Part shown: positions 38,282 through 47,795 of the stretch, in pieces
Layout of the letters: the number at the start of each line of letters is the position of its first letter
Numbering within the stretch: the stretch's first letter is position 1
Source: Aliiglaciecola sp. 3_MG-2023
Lineage (GTDB): Bacteria; Pseudomonadota; Gammaproteobacteria; Enterobacterales; Alteromonadaceae
Direction of reading: 5' to 3'
DNA length: 64,000 nucleotides
Assembly: GCF_030548205.1 (NCBI RefSeq)
Contig: NZ_JAUORV010000020.1
Location: 43,191 to 107,190, forward strand
Notes under the pieces: generated by a model
The model's input: the letters and a program-made list of their open reading frames with translations, nothing else
Database searches by the model: none
What the model was told of the DNA's origin: nothing
Translations under genes and position numbers: made by a program

Positions 38282-40708
38282 ATGTTTGCGTTATCAAAGG
38301 TTTCTCGTTCTATATGTTTTGTTTGCAGTGTTAGTGCCATTCTTCCCTCTTTAAGTCAGGCTCAACAAACGCCCGATGATGCTGCGAGTAACAACTTAGA
38401 GAGTATCATTGTTACTGGAACTCGTTCTTCCGAAAAAACCGTATTTGATTCTAGTGCTCCTATCGACCTAATTGCTGCAGATGAGCTTATGGGAACAGTA
38501 TCAGAAGACTTGTCAGATACCCTAGCCCAGTTAGTGCCCTCTTATAAAGTTCAAAGGTTACCAATGGCCGATGGTCAAGTATTTGTTCGCCCAGCCACCT
38601 TGCGTGGATTATCAGCGGATCACACCTTAGTATTGATCAATGGTAAACGCCGCCACCGTTCAGCTCTTTTAGGCGGTAATGGCGCTCAGGCTCCCGACCT
38701 ATCGCAGATACCTGCTTCAGCAATTAAACGCATTGAGGTTTTGCGAGACGGAGCATCGGCTCAGTATGGCTCTGATGCGATTGCAGGGGTAATTAATATC
38801 ATATTAGACGATAGCCAAGGGCTTGAAGGTTTTGTGCAATATTCAGAATATGCCGAAGGAGACGGTGAAAATATCAGGACTGGTATCAAAGGCGGAATGG
38901 AATTAGGCGACGACGGTTTTGTTACAGTAAGTTTTGAATATGCAGATGCTCAAAAAACCTCCCGAAGTCGACAGCGACCTGATGCCATTCAGTTTGCAGC
39001 CGACCATCCTGAAGTTGACGTACCTAACCCCGTGCAAAACTGGGGACAGCCAGAAACAGAAACCCTAAGAGTTGCATTGAATTCAGGTTTAGATACCCAA
39101 ATCGGCATGGCCTATTTGTTTGCTACTTTCGGCCAAGGAGAAGGCCTAACTGACTTTAACTGGCGTAATCCAGACAGCACTAGTGCGTTCAATTTAACAG
39201 ATGTATTCCCAGACTTTGACCTAAGAGACACTTATCCAGCGGGCTTCTCTCCTCAGTTTGGTCATGAAGATAGTGACCACTCACTAAATGTTGGCGTAAA
39301 AGGCACTTTATCCAACGATTTAGATTGGGATCTCAGTGTTGGCTTTGGACAAAACAGTATCGAATATAACATGTCCAACAGCATTAATGCCTCCCTAGGC
39401 CCGCTAAGTCCTACCGATTTCTACATTGGTGAATTGAGCCAAAATGAAACCAATGTTAACGCTGATTTCAATTACCTTTGGGCTTCATCTATGCTCAGCG
39501 ATGCTGCCAATATTGCATTTGGTGTTGAATATCGTAAAGAAACCTATGAGATAAAACCCGGTGATCTCGCATCCTATGAAATAGGACCTGGCGCTACGGT
39601 AGGATTGCCTTCAGGTTCAAATGGTTTCCCTGGATTTTCGCCAAATCAATCAGGAGAATCCAGTCAAAATAGCCAATCAGTATATGTGGATATTGATTTA
39701 CCAATAAGCGAAATGTTAACTATTGGTTTAGCCTCACGTTATGAGAAATATTCAGAATATGGAAACGGAAAATTAACCGGTAAGCTCTCTGCACGCTATG
39801 AAATGAATAGTGATCTAGCCATTAGAGGAACAATATCCACTGGATTCAAAGCCCCTACACCTGGGCAACTATTCAGTGAACGCACGTCTCAAGGACTAGA
39901 CACTAATACCTTAAATATATTCACCACTGGTCGTTTTTCACCTGAAGGTGATGTCGCAAATGTAATATCTCAACGAGAAGACGTGACCATCAATCCCCTT
40001 GAAGCAGAAGAATCAAATAACTTCAGTGCGGGGATAGTGTATCGCCATGACAGCGGTTTCCATTCATCATTAGATTTTTATCAAGTGGATGTGGATAATC
40101 GCCTAAGTACGTCTTCTACTTACACGGTTACCGATGATGAAAGGACTCAGCTTGCTTCTTTGGGTGTTCCTGGAGGCGAAAGTATTACCCGCGTTAACTT
40201 TTATCAAAATGATTTTGATACTCGTACAACAGGGATAGACTTAGTCATAGGTTACACCACTAATTTGAATCAAGGTGTTTTATCGCTAACCTCAGCACTG
40301 AATCACAATAAAACGGAAGTGCTAAATGGTAGCTTAGTTGACAACGACACAACTCGTAATCGTTTCGAAAATATCTTGCCACAAAACACGGCTAATCTTA
40401 GCGTAAATTATCAAATGGATGTCGTGAGTGTAATGGCGCGAGTTCGCTACTACGGTTCTTGGACTGACTATTCAGGAAATAGTGATGGAGACGTTTTCCA
40501 AGATTTTGACGGTGAGTATTTCACGGATATATCAGCTACTTATGATGTAAACGAAAAACTTACGTTAAGCTTAGGAGCAGAGAATGTTTTTGATTCTTAT
40601 CCGCAAGAAGCGGTTTATCAAGCAAACCGAGGTTTGATATATTCCCGTAACGCGCCATATGATACCGATGGTCGCAATGTTTATATTCGAGCATCTTTTG
40701 CACTTTAG
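38282..40708 (+). CDS. TonB-dependent outer-membrane receptor
   Basis: This 808-residue receptor has a signal peptide, a TonB-box-like ESIIVTGTRS near residue 40, a plug (ATLRGLSADHTLVLINGKRRH, IEVLRDGASAQYGSDAIAGVINIIL) and a barrel ending in YIRASFAL. It is divergent from the Tat-exported aminotransferase. The ligand is unknown; the RRHR..LL plug variant is seen in many Alteromonadales receptors of unassigned specificity. The hairpin at 40730-40765 follows. Confidence 0.93.
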   Translation: MFALSKVSRSICFVCSVSAILPSLSQAQQTPDDAASNNLESIIVTGTRSSEKTVFDSSAPIDLIAADELMGTVSEDLSDTLAQLVPSYKVQRLPMADGQVFVRPATLRGLSADHTLVLINGKRRHRSALLGGNGAQAPDLSQIPASAIKRIEVLRDGASAQYGSDAIAGVINIILDDSQGLEGFVQYSEYAEGDGENIRTGIKGGMELGDDGFVTVSFEYADAQKTSRSRQRPDAIQFAADHPEVDVPNPVQNWGQPETETLRVALNSGLDTQIGMAYLFATFGQGEGLTDFNWRNPDSTSAFNLTDVFPDFDLRDTYPAGFSPQFGHEDSDHSLNVGVKGTLSNDLDWDLSVGFGQNSIEYNMSNSINASLGPLSPTDFYIGELSQNETNVNADFNYLWASSMLSDAANIAFGVEYRKETYEIKPGDLASYEIGPGATVGLPSGSNGFPGFSPNQSGESSQNSQSVYVDIDLPISEMLTIGLASRYEKYSEYGNGKLTGKLSARYEMNSDLAIRGTISTGFKAPTPGQLFSERTSQGLDTNTLNIFTTGRFSPEGDVANVISQREDVTINPLEAEESNNFSAGIVYRHDSGFHSSLDFYQVDVDNRLSTSSTYTVTDDERTQLASLGVPGGESITRVNFYQNDFDTRTTGIDLVIGYTTNLNQGVLSLTSALNHNKTEVLNGSLVDNDTTRNRFENILPQNTANLSVNYQMDVVSVMARVRYYGSWTDYSGNSDGDVFQDFDGEYFTDISATYDVNEKLTLSLGAENVFDSYPQEAVYQANRGLIYSRNAPYDTDGRNVYIRASFAL

Positions 40709-40729
40709 ATAGAAAGCAGCCTTAAGTAA

Positions 40730-40765
40730 GTGGTTGTGTGAAATTCTCGTTATTCACACAACCAC
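40730..40765. terminator. 13-bp perfect hairpin after the TonB receptor
   Basis: GTGGTTGTGTGAA at 40730-40742 is perfectly complementary to TTCACACAACCAC at 40753-40765, loop of ten. There is little T-run, so it may act as a Rho-dependent or stabilising 3' hairpin. Confidence 0.6.
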
Positions 40766-40938
40766 AATCTTCAGAATTAATAATATAATGTAGTGCGTTA
40801 TGATGTTTTCCCTCTTACAGTAGCCTACTTGCTCAATAACACTCCCTCCAGAATCCACGACATCTTCACATTTTCTGCACTATTCAAATTTAGCAGTGTG
40901 GAATAATTAACCACGACAAAGGGTTAAGATGAGAATTG

Positions 40939-42036
40939 ATGATGGGCAATGGTTTCCAATTATTTAAAATATTCTACTGGTTTACACTGCTACTGGTATT
41001 GTCTGCCTGCTCGGGCACTGACACTAGCGATACTGATGCCGTTACAACCGATGAGGATACTGTGGTAACTGATCCTGACGAGGATGGTAATGACGGTTTA
41101 GACACCACAGATTCAGGTATTGAGCTAAGTTTGTTCAGAGACATTTCATCCTCGTCTACGGTTTCATGTACCTTGGATGACGGCACTCAAACTACCTGCT
41201 ACGAATTAGTCTTTAACGTGAATGAAATACGTGATGGCAGTGGTTCAGGAGAGCTCATTGACGATGAAGCTGGGCCATTTTGTCCTTCGTCATACACTGG
41301 TGATGACGGTGGAGTTGGCATTTACGACGGTAACACTGGCCCAGGGTTTCAAAACTTAGTGCAAACCCTATGGGACAATATGGCCATTGACGGATACGAT
41401 ATAATTGACGAATCAGCGGGTATTATCTGCATTCAAGATCCTGGGGGAAGCCGCGCAAATATTGGCAGCAATTGCACCTCTTATTGCCTGAATGCCAGTG
41501 CCGATGACGGCTTAACGATAACCTACACCATTCCAGTTACGCCAGTGCCACTTGCTACGCCAGATCAGTTGGGTGAAATTGAACATATTGGTTTGTCTCT
41601 TGATGGCGTGCCCATCACTGGTGATCCACCTTCAGTTGTAGGGCGAGGCGGTAATATTCCTTCTTTGGATCATTGCGGTGGCCACCATGATCCTGCTGGT
41701 TACTATCATTGGCATGGGATCCCTGAATCTGCGGACGTAATGCATGCAGAACAAGGCACCAATGATCAAGCAGATTGCAGTGTGTATATCACCCAAGATA
41801 ATACAGCATTAAGCGGCTTTGCCCGTGACGGTTATCCCATCTACGCGTATCAAGATTTAGTCGATGGCGAGGTGGTTACTCCCTCAGATTTGGACTCATG
41901 CAATGGACATACTGGTATAACAGCAGAATATCCTGATGGCATATATCATTATCATGCTTCATTAGATGCGCCAAACTTACCCACTTGTATTACCGGTGCG
42001 TCAGTGAGTACCCGCACCTCACCATACATTCGATAG
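40939..42036 (+). CDS. YHYH-domain lipoprotein
   Basis: The protein is about 365 residues with lipobox LSAC and an acidic, threonine-rich linker after it. The C-terminal part has the YHYH signature: HCGGHHDPAGYYHWHGIPE, ARDGYPIYAYQD and DGIYHYHAS. These His-rich motifs suggest metal binding. An in-frame TTG lies at 40936 and two ATGs at 40939 and 40942; one of the ATGs is more likely. It is followed 8 bases later by a small exported-protein gene, so they form a pair. Confidence 0.83.
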   Translation: MMGNGFQLFKIFYWFTLLLVLSACSGTDTSDTDAVTTDEDTVVTDPDEDGNDGLDTTDSGIELSLFRDISSSSTVSCTLDDGTQTTCYELVFNVNEIRDGSGSGELIDDEAGPFCPSSYTGDDGGVGIYDGNTGPGFQNLVQTLWDNMAIDGYDIIDESAGIICIQDPGGSRANIGSNCTSYCLNASADDGLTITYTIPVTPVPLATPDQLGEIEHIGLSLDGVPITGDPPSVVGRGGNIPSLDHCGGHHDPAGYYHWHGIPESADVMHAEQGTNDQADCSVYITQDNTALSGFARDGYPIYAYQDLVDGEVVTPSDLDSCNGHTGITAEYPDGIYHYHASLDAPNLPTCITGASVSTRTSPYIR

Positions 42037-42044
42037 AGGGATTG

Positions 42045-42545
42045 ATGATGAAGAAATACTCTATTTTAGCCATCGCAATGTGTTTATCCAGCGTTGGAGA
42101 AACCCAGGCTCATAGTGCTGCGGTAGCAACCTATCAGCTAGCTCAACAGCAAAATGGAAATTGGACGTTAACAATTAGCGTCCCCCTAGGCGGGCTTCAC
42201 CAAGCATTATTGAAACATCATCAAGAATCCGAGCTGTGGACGGATAAAGGCAAATATAACCTAGAATTAGCCAATAGCTATCTGATAAATCACAGTGAAA
42301 TTATTGTGAATAACGCTACAACAGTTAAATTGGCAGCCATTAAGACAAATCTAGATGATCATCAAAGTGATTTTGTCTTTAGTGCCAGCAATGTACCGGC
42401 ACAAGTAAATAAAGTGACCTTCAATATTGACGCCATGTCTGAAAACCCCGGACATATTAATATTGCTCGATTAAAAGGTATTACAGGCGCTAAAAAAGTC
42501 ATATTACAATACGCTAACGACTATCAAGCTAGCTTAGTCTTATAA
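42045..42545 (+). CDS. Small exported protein paired with the YHYH lipoprotein
   Basis: This 166-residue protein has a signal peptide (MMKKYSILAIAMCLSSVGE then TQAHS). The frame is open from 41985, but AGAGGG before 42045 and the signal peptide fix the start there or at 42048. The mature part has a histidine-rich patch (LHQALLKHHQESE) and no recognised domain. It begins 8 bases after the YHYH gene, so a shared function, perhaps in metal handling, is inferred. Unknown family. Confidence 0.75.
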   Translation: MMKKYSILAIAMCLSSVGETQAHSAAVATYQLAQQQNGNWTLTISVPLGGLHQALLKHHQESELWTDKGKYNLELANSYLINHSEIIVNNATTVKLAAIKTNLDDHQSDFVFSASNVPAQVNKVTFNIDAMSENPGHINIARLKGITGAKKVILQYANDYQASLVL

Positions 42546-42565
42546 ACCCCATTCCCACATTGAGT

Positions 42566-42610
42566 CAGAGTTAATGATATAGACTTAATTAACTCTGCCT
42601 TTTATTTTTA
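42566..42610 (+). terminator. Rho-independent terminator after the YHYH operon
   Basis: CAGAGTTAAT at 42566-42575 pairs with ATTAACTCTG at 42588-42597 and is followed by CCTTTTATTTTT. Confidence 0.8.
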
Positions 42611-42753
42611 GTTTTGAGTTTCGCATTTATCAATTTTTTAGGTTTATTATCCAAACCGAAAAAATAGTCTGAAAACCTCGCCATTTCGCAAGGTGATGAA
42701 CTAACATCTACCGTCTCTGCCGACTTATGTATCGTTTTATTCTGTTTTTTCAT
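42589..42753 (-). CDS. Possible 54-residue basic protein
   Basis: A minus-strand frame runs from ATG 42753 to TAA at 42589, encoding a lysine-rich 54-residue product with CEMARFSDYFFGLD in the middle and a basic tail. There is no good ribosome site (CAGAAATAA precedes the ATG) and its stop overlaps the terminator stem, so it may be chance. I do not recognise the sequence. Confidence 0.25.
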   Translation of the reverse strand: MKKQNKTIHKSAETVDVSSSPCEMARFSDYFFGLDNKPKKLINAKLKTKNKRQS

Positions 42754-43072
42754 TTATTTCTGGCCGAAAATCAACTTTATCCAACAATAAGTGAGTGACG
42801 CTAACCATTATGATAAATAGTATAAAACAAGATAGGATTTTGTCTGCTTATCAATAACTCTTGTTTCAGCAAACTTAGTGCCTTGAAGTTAGATTAACGC
42901 CGCGTATTTTTATTCCCGGAATCTCTGATATCACTGTCAAAAAAATTAACATTAAAATAACAAAATAAAGGTAAGTTATTGAATATATTATATTTAACAT
43001 TTTGGCTTAAAATATGCTAAACCACTGTGCAAATTTAAAAATTTGTGAAATCTAAATAAAAAAGGAAGTATT
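42754..43072. other. AT-rich intergenic region before the PEP-CTERM gene
   Basis: About 320 bases with no gene I can support. It should contain the promoter of the PEP-CTERM gene; AAAAAAGGAAG precedes that start codon. Confidence 0.6.
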
Positions 43073-43789
43073 ATGAATTTTTCTAAATTAATTAAAATAG
43101 CAGTTTTAGGTTCAGCGTTTGTCACACTCTCGAGTCAAGCAACTTTAGTCACCAAGACATTTGACAACGGCGACTCACTGGCAGACTTTTCCGTAGACCG
43201 TGCGGCACCAGCAGGATTCCAAATTGTCAGTAATGAACTGGTAATGAGTATTGATGGTTCAACATTTGGTGCTGGCGCGAGTGCATTTTACGATACTCAA
43301 GGTATGAAAATAGACACTACGGGTTCAAACTTCGTATCCATTGATATGTACATCGATTCAGCTTGGACCAATAGTGAGCGTTTCGCGGGTATGTGGGGAG
43401 TGGGTTTAAACGATAGCAACACTATTTCAAGCTACCCCATTTTAGAATTTCAAGGAGCCGGTGTTAATTCACCAGATGCAGGGCTTGCAATTTGGGATAA
43501 CGCTTGGGTTGATGTAGTGTCACTTTTCAATATCGACGAATTCAACACCATAGCCTACAAAGCCGCGAATAACGGTGTGCAATATTATGTTAACGGTACT
43601 ATGGTGTACTCAGAAACAGCGTCTGGAACAAGCTCATTCGGGGACATTATTTTAAACGCTAAAAATGATGGAAATTCATTTGATGTGCGTTATGACAACC
43701 TAACTTATGGTGTGGTGTCAGAGCCTGGTGCTATGGCACTTCTCGGTTTAGGCATGTTAGCTATGGGATTACGTCGCCGCAAACCTTAA
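43073..43789 (+). CDS. PEP-CTERM-anchored exported protein
   Basis: This 238-residue protein has a signal peptide (about 1-23) and a beta-rich body that resembles LamG/concanavalin-like domains (FDNGDSLADFSVDR, VSIDMYIDSAWT). The C-terminal sorting tail is SEPGAMALLGLGMLAMGLRR, a variant of the VPEP-helix-RRR signal processed by exosortase. These proteins are exported, often with exopolysaccharide. No exosortase gene is in the window. Strong AAGGAAG precedes the ATG. Confidence 0.85.
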   Translation: MNFSKLIKIAVLGSAFVTLSSQATLVTKTFDNGDSLADFSVDRAAPAGFQIVSNELVMSIDGSTFGAGASAFYDTQGMKIDTTGSNFVSIDMYIDSAWTNSERFAGMWGVGLNDSNTISSYPILEFQGAGVNSPDAGLAIWDNAWVDVVSLFNIDEFNTIAYKAANNGVQYYVNGTMVYSETASGTSSFGDIILNAKNDGNSFDVRYDNLTYGVVSEPGAMALLGLGMLAMGLRRRKP

Positions 43790-43801
43790 ATACATAAAAA
43801 C

Positions 43802-43840
43802 AAAAAAGGGTCAGTGTAAAATGCACACTGACCCTTTTTT
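43802..43840. terminator. Bidirectional Rho-independent terminator
   Basis: AAAAAAGGGTCAGTGT at 43802-43817 pairs with ACACTGACCCTTTTTT at 43825-43840. It has a T-run on both strands and ends the PEP-CTERM gene and the convergent symporter operon. Confidence 0.92.
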
Positions 43841-43867
43841 ATGGTCGAGTTTCAAAGGAAATACGTT

Positions 43868-43975
43868 TTATCGTTGTTGATTATGGTAATGCCCGATAAG
43901 CGCTGCGCCTAAAAATATAAACATGATACACATTACGCCTAACATCCAAAAATGAGTGATTTCGAACTCTTGCAT
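43868..43975 (-). CDS. 35-residue single-helix membrane protein (symporter operon)
   Basis: ATG at 43975 is preceded by AGAGGG seven bases upstream. The product is one hydrophobic helix (FWMLGVMCIMFIFLGAALIG) with a short polar tail HYHNQQR. It lies 28 bases after another tiny membrane-protein gene, downstream of the sodium/solute symporter, and ends just before the bidirectional terminator. The ribosome site, position and composition support a real gene. It may be a symporter subunit, as with MetS for MetP; this is inference. Confidence 0.65.
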   Translation of the reverse strand: MQEFEITHFWMLGVMCIMFIFLGAALIGHYHNQQR

Positions 43976-44003
43976 GATATTACCCTCTTCTATTTATAAA
44001 AGG

Positions 44004-44105
44004 TTATTCCCATTTTCCAGCATAAAAAATTCGGTAAAAGGCATAACCTATCAACATAATTGTTACTATGATGATAAATACTTGTAAAAAAATATTCCAG
44101 AACAT
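44004..44105 (-). CDS. 33-residue single-helix membrane protein (symporter operon)
   Basis: ATG at 44105 follows AAAGGA at good spacing. The product MFWNIFLQVFIIIVTIMLIG plus YAFYRIFYAGKWE is a single membrane helix with an aromatic/basic tail. It starts 13 bases after the symporter stop. A longer in-frame start at 44192 would overlap the symporter and lacks a ribosome site. It is probably a small accessory subunit of the symporter. Confidence 0.68.
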   Translation of the reverse strand: MFWNIFLQVFIIIVTIMLIGYAFYRIFYAGKWE

Positions 44106-44118
44106 GTTACTTCCTTTT

Positions 44119-45603
44119 TCAATTTGTTTTACTATTTGCAACAACTTGAGCGTTATATTCCACCGAGTTGAAGTACTTATCTTTCCCAGCACACAATAAA
44201 TTAGTGGTCACACCCACAGATATAGTCAGAATCAACATAACGTAAGAATTGGGAATATCTGCCATTCCTAATATTTGTGGTAAGTTGGTAAAGGACCAAA
44301 TAGTGTTAACGCACCATACACAAGCTAATGTGATTGCCGCACCTAAGCTTGAGCGTTTCCAAAATAGACCACTTAGAATCAACCACAACACCGGCATTAG
44401 CCAAGCCAGCACCCACCCCACTGAAGCGAGAATTTGTGGCAAGAATGAGCCCACTAAAATCGCCACCAAAGATAATAAAACAATAACAATTCGGGTCACC
44501 TTAGCGATCTCTTTTTCAGTGGCGTTTTGACGATAAAATCGTCGATAAATATCGTTACTAAAAATAGTAGCCGGCGCTAACGCTGTCATCGCAAACGAAG
44601 ACAATATTGCTGCCATAAACGAACCAAGTAACAGGATCACCAGCCAATCAGGCAACATATTTACCAACATCGATGTTGCCGCGGTTTTCGGGCCAAGGGC
44701 GGCAAATTCAGGAATCGATTTAGCCGTCAGTCCTATGACACAAATAAACACACCAAACATCCCGTTTACTGGTGCTGCAATCCACAGCGCTTTAACAATT
44801 GTGCGCTCATCTTTTGCGCTCATACACACCTGCAATAAGGGTTGATTAGCTGGCTGACTAAACACCAAGGCAACAACCAGTCCAAAGGCAAAAGTCCATA
44901 GTAAATGTGAGGAACCAAAAACAGATAGAGCCGCTTCATTGCCGCTGCTAACATAGAACTCAGATACGGAACTGAAGTCATTGTTGGGTAGCTGAAAAGC
45001 GATAAATATGGTCGCCAGAATAACGGCAATGTACATGATGATGGCATTGGCGACGTTAATCCAACCCACTTCTTTAATCCCAGCTAACACCACATACAAA
45101 ATGCCTAGTACACCACCAGCAATCGCACTGTATTGCACATCCCACCCCGTCATCGCAGAAAGTAGAATTGCTAGACCTTGGGTCTCAAGCGTTAACACCC
45201 CAAAAATTGAACCTGCCATCACGCAGCCAACAACCACTCGAATGCCCGGGTTATAAAGGTCTTCCAGCAATTGTGGAACGGAATTCACTCCCGTGCGACG
45301 CATCCACAATCCCGTGGTTAAACACACCACCACCAGCAGAATAACGTGAGCAATAGAAAACCACAGGGCGGTAGCCCCCATATCCCACGACATTTCGAAT
45401 ATGCCCATAATATGAGGCGTTCCCAAAACCGTCAGAGCCAACGTTGCCGCTATCACGGTAACTCCTAATTGGCGTCCACCGTGGGTAAATTCCGCGTCGT
45501 GGGCTACGGTGCTTTTATTTGCTTGTCTGGCAACTAAATAGCCAACGCCACCAATCAAAACAAGTTCGTAAATCAGCACACATAAAATAAGCGACATATT
45601 CAT
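44119..45603 (-). CDS. Sodium/solute symporter (SSS family)
   Basis: This 494-residue carrier has about 13 membrane helices and SSS-type sequence (TFAFGLVVALVFSQPANQP, ILSSFAMTALAPATIFSNDI). The frame is open from 45708, but GGGGGAGTG and an ATG at 45603, four bases after the fumarylacetoacetase stop, define the real start. It imports a solute with Na+; its substrate is unassigned. Being in the IclR operon with a fumarylacetoacetase and in the regulon of the 47-61 kb catabolic genes, it probably imports a pathway substrate or intermediate such as an organic acid. Confidence 0.88.
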   Translation of the reverse strand: MNMSLILCVLIYELVLIGGVGYLVARQANKSTVAHDAEFTHGGRQLGVTVIAATLALTVLGTPHIMGIFEMSWDMGATALWFSIAHVILLVVVCLTTGLWMRRTGVNSVPQLLEDLYNPGIRVVVGCVMAGSIFGVLTLETQGLAILLSAMTGWDVQYSAIAGGVLGILYVVLAGIKEVGWINVANAIIMYIAVILATIFIAFQLPNNDFSSVSEFYVSSGNEAALSVFGSSHLLWTFAFGLVVALVFSQPANQPLLQVCMSAKDERTIVKALWIAAPVNGMFGVFICVIGLTAKSIPEFAALGPKTAATSMLVNMLPDWLVILLLGSFMAAILSSFAMTALAPATIFSNDIYRRFYRQNATEKEIAKVTRIVIVLLSLVAILVGSFLPQILASVGWVLAWLMPVLWLILSGLFWKRSSLGAAITLACVWCVNTIWSFTNLPQILGMADIPNSYVMLILTISVGVTTNLLCAGKDKYFNSVEYNAQVVANSKTN

Positions 45604-45607
45604 AGAT

Positions 45608-46972
45608 TTACACTCCCCCTTGTTGACTAAAATTAGCGGAAGAAAGTGCAGGAGCAATGCGTCCAACAACGGTTCCCAGTCCGATACGCAGGCCATTTTC
45701 TGACTCACAAAATCCGCTCAGTTCGATCTCGTCTCCGTCTTCTAAAAACCCTCTGAATTCATTCTCTGGAAGGGCAATCACCTCTTGCCCTCCCCGCGTA
45801 ATCTCGATTAATGAGCCCGCCTCTTCTGCATTGGGACCAGATTGTGTACCAGAACCTAACAGGTCGCCGGAATTTAGATTGCAACCGGTTTGGGTGTGGT
45901 GACTGATCATTTGATTTATGGTCCAAAATGCATGCTTGAAACTGGTTTGACTGAGTTTTATTGCAGGGATGCCATTTTTCCGCATTTGTGCAGTGCTAAT
46001 CTGACATGTCATTTGAATATTGATGCCCCCAAAAGCACTATTTTCGTTGCTTTCCAGTGTCACCACTTTCGGTCTGTTAGCATAGTGTGTTGGAGGGACT
46101 CGAAATGGAGCCAGGGCTTCCGCCGTTACCACCCAAGGGGAAATACTTGTCATAAAATTCTTAGACAAAAATGGACCTAGTGGTTGATACTCCCAGGCTT
46201 GGATATCCCGTGCCGACCAGTCATTAAGCATACACACCCCAAAAAAGTGTTCCTCAGCATGTTCAATAGTTACCGCTTCGAAGGCGCGCGTTGGCTGCCC
46301 AATGAATATGCCCAACTCAACTTCATAATCAAGTTTAGCTGTCGCCTTTAATTTAGGGGTTTGAGTATCAGGATTTAAACACTGGCCAACGGGACGATAA
46401 ACCATAGTGCCCGATGGATGAATACTTGATGCTCGGCCATGATAGCCTATGGGTAACCATTGATAATTTGGCAACAATGGATTATCCGGTCGGAATAGTT
46501 TTCCAACTGATGTGGCATGATGGATAGAGGTGTAGAAGTCCGTGTAATCGCCAATCTGACAAGGCAGACATAAACTCACATCTGACATAGGCAATAAAGC
46601 GCGCCTAATTAGCGGCTCGCAATCAGAGCCAAGGGTTAAGGCCTGTGATAATGATTGCCTAAACTTTTTAGAAACCTCACGCCCCAATGACATAAAACGA
46701 TTTAATGAAGTATCTGTGAGTGCTTCGAGTCCCACTTCCCCTTGTCCGGTAAATGGACGCTCAGCCCAAAGCCCATGTAAATTGATCACATAGTCGCCAA
46801 TGGCGACACAGCATTTACGAACCCCGTCGCTATCCTTAAAAACCCCAAACGGCAGATTATGAATAGAAAAAAGAGGATGGCCATTGGCACTATCAAGCCA
46901 ACTTATCAATGACGGATCATGAGTACCATCCAAAAAGGGATTTTGTTTATTTAATTTAGTATCTGATTCCAC
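45608..46972 (-). CDS. fahA: Fumarylacetoacetase
   Basis: The 454-residue protein has the full two-domain FAH architecture: N-terminal SH3-like domain (NLPFGVFKDSDGVRKC) and the C-terminal hydrolase with metal ligands in DYEVELGIFIG and NDWSARD. FAH cleaves the C-C bond of a 1,3-diketo acid, fumarylacetoacetate, in tyrosine catabolism. No hmgA, hppD or maiA is in the window; here it sits under IclR control with a second FAH-fold gene, so it may act on a different beta-diketone. The GTG start overlaps iclR by 17 bases. Confidence 0.9.
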   Translation of the reverse strand: MESDTKLNKQNPFLDGTHDPSLISWLDSANGHPLFSIHNLPFGVFKDSDGVRKCCVAIGDYVINLHGLWAERPFTGQGEVGLEALTDTSLNRFMSLGREVSKKFRQSLSQALTLGSDCEPLIRRALLPMSDVSLCLPCQIGDYTDFYTSIHHATSVGKLFRPDNPLLPNYQWLPIGYHGRASSIHPSGTMVYRPVGQCLNPDTQTPKLKATAKLDYEVELGIFIGQPTRAFEAVTIEHAEEHFFGVCMLNDWSARDIQAWEYQPLGPFLSKNFMTSISPWVVTAEALAPFRVPPTHYANRPKVVTLESNENSAFGGINIQMTCQISTAQMRKNGIPAIKLSQTSFKHAFWTINQMISHHTQTGCNLNSGDLLGSGTQSGPNAEEAGSLIEITRGGQEVIALPENEFRGFLEDGDEIELSGFCESENGLRIGLGTVVGRIAPALSSANFSQQGGV

Positions 46973-47735
46973 GCTTCATCATCTCCGTGCCTATCACAGC
47001 GGCTTTCTTTTTTAACTTACTGATTAGTGAAGGCTCTAGCTTTTGGCTAAAGCGAGAGGATGGCGTTAACACCACAATTGCAGCAATGGGCTGACGAATA
47101 CTATTGAAGATTGGCACTGCGACAGCACATATCCCCAAATGTAATTCTTCTTTGTCGGTGGCATATCCTTGCTTGTTGTATTCAACTAATCGCTCGCGTA
47201 ATTGTTGTTTGTCGGTGATGGTATTCGGGGTGACTTTCTCAAGCTCCCCTTTCAACAACATATCGACCCGTTCATCATGAATATAGGAAAGAATGGCTTT
47301 AGCCCCCGCTGCAGTGTGCAGAGGTAAAACTTCACCCGGCGGAAGAACCACTTTTAACGGCAAATTAGAAGGTGCGGAATACGTTGGCACGGTAGAATTA
47401 CCTAACCATATTTCCAAAGTAACTGTTTCTTGTAATCCATCACGAAGTTCATCTATATGAGGTCTAGCAAGATGTAAGATCTCGTCAAAATTTACGTCGG
47501 CCATGGTCATAGCAAGTTGATAGATGGCTGGTCCTAACCAGTATTTGCCAGTTTCTTTGTTTTTATAGACGAATTCGTGTTCCGCCAATTTCATCAGTAA
47601 TCGAGAAACCGTAGCTTTATGAATATCCAACTTTCTACCCAGACTTGTTGTACCCACTTCTTGGTTTTCTTTAGCCAGTTCAATCAGAATACGAATTGCT
47701 TTGTCTACGGTAGACGATGAGTCACATTCTTTCAT
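46956..47735 (-). CDS. IclR-family transcriptional regulator
   Basis: This 259-residue regulator has the N-terminal winged HTH (KAIRILIELA, DIHKATVSRLLMKL) and the IclR effector domain (LHTAAGAKAILSY, ATDKEELHLGICAVAVPIF). It heads an operon with fumarylacetoacetase, a symporter and two tiny membrane proteins. A 19-base inverted repeat at 47796-47814 in its own promoter recurs three times at the promoters of the adjacent catabolic genes, so it is the likely pathway regulator. AGGGGGC precedes the ATG. Confidence 0.93.
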   Translation of the reverse strand: MKECDSSSTVDKAIRILIELAKENQEVGTTSLGRKLDIHKATVSRLLMKLAEHEFVYKNKETGKYWLGPAIYQLAMTMADVNFDEILHLARPHIDELRDGLQETVTLEIWLGNSTVPTYSAPSNLPLKVVLPPGEVLPLHTAAGAKAILSYIHDERVDMLLKGELEKVTPNTITDKQQLRERLVEYNKQGYATDKEELHLGICAVAVPIFNSIRQPIAAIVVLTPSSRFSQKLEPSLISKLKKKAAVIGTEMMKRGIRY

Positions 47736-47795
47736 AGTGCCCCCTAAAATTAGTTATACCGATATTACTGAGGACACCAAATTCCGCAATAAACA

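Noticed and set aside
46956..46972. Frameshift between iclR and the fumarylacetoacetase gene
   Set aside because: The 17-base overlap is explained by a normal GTG start of the downstream gene; both proteins are full length.
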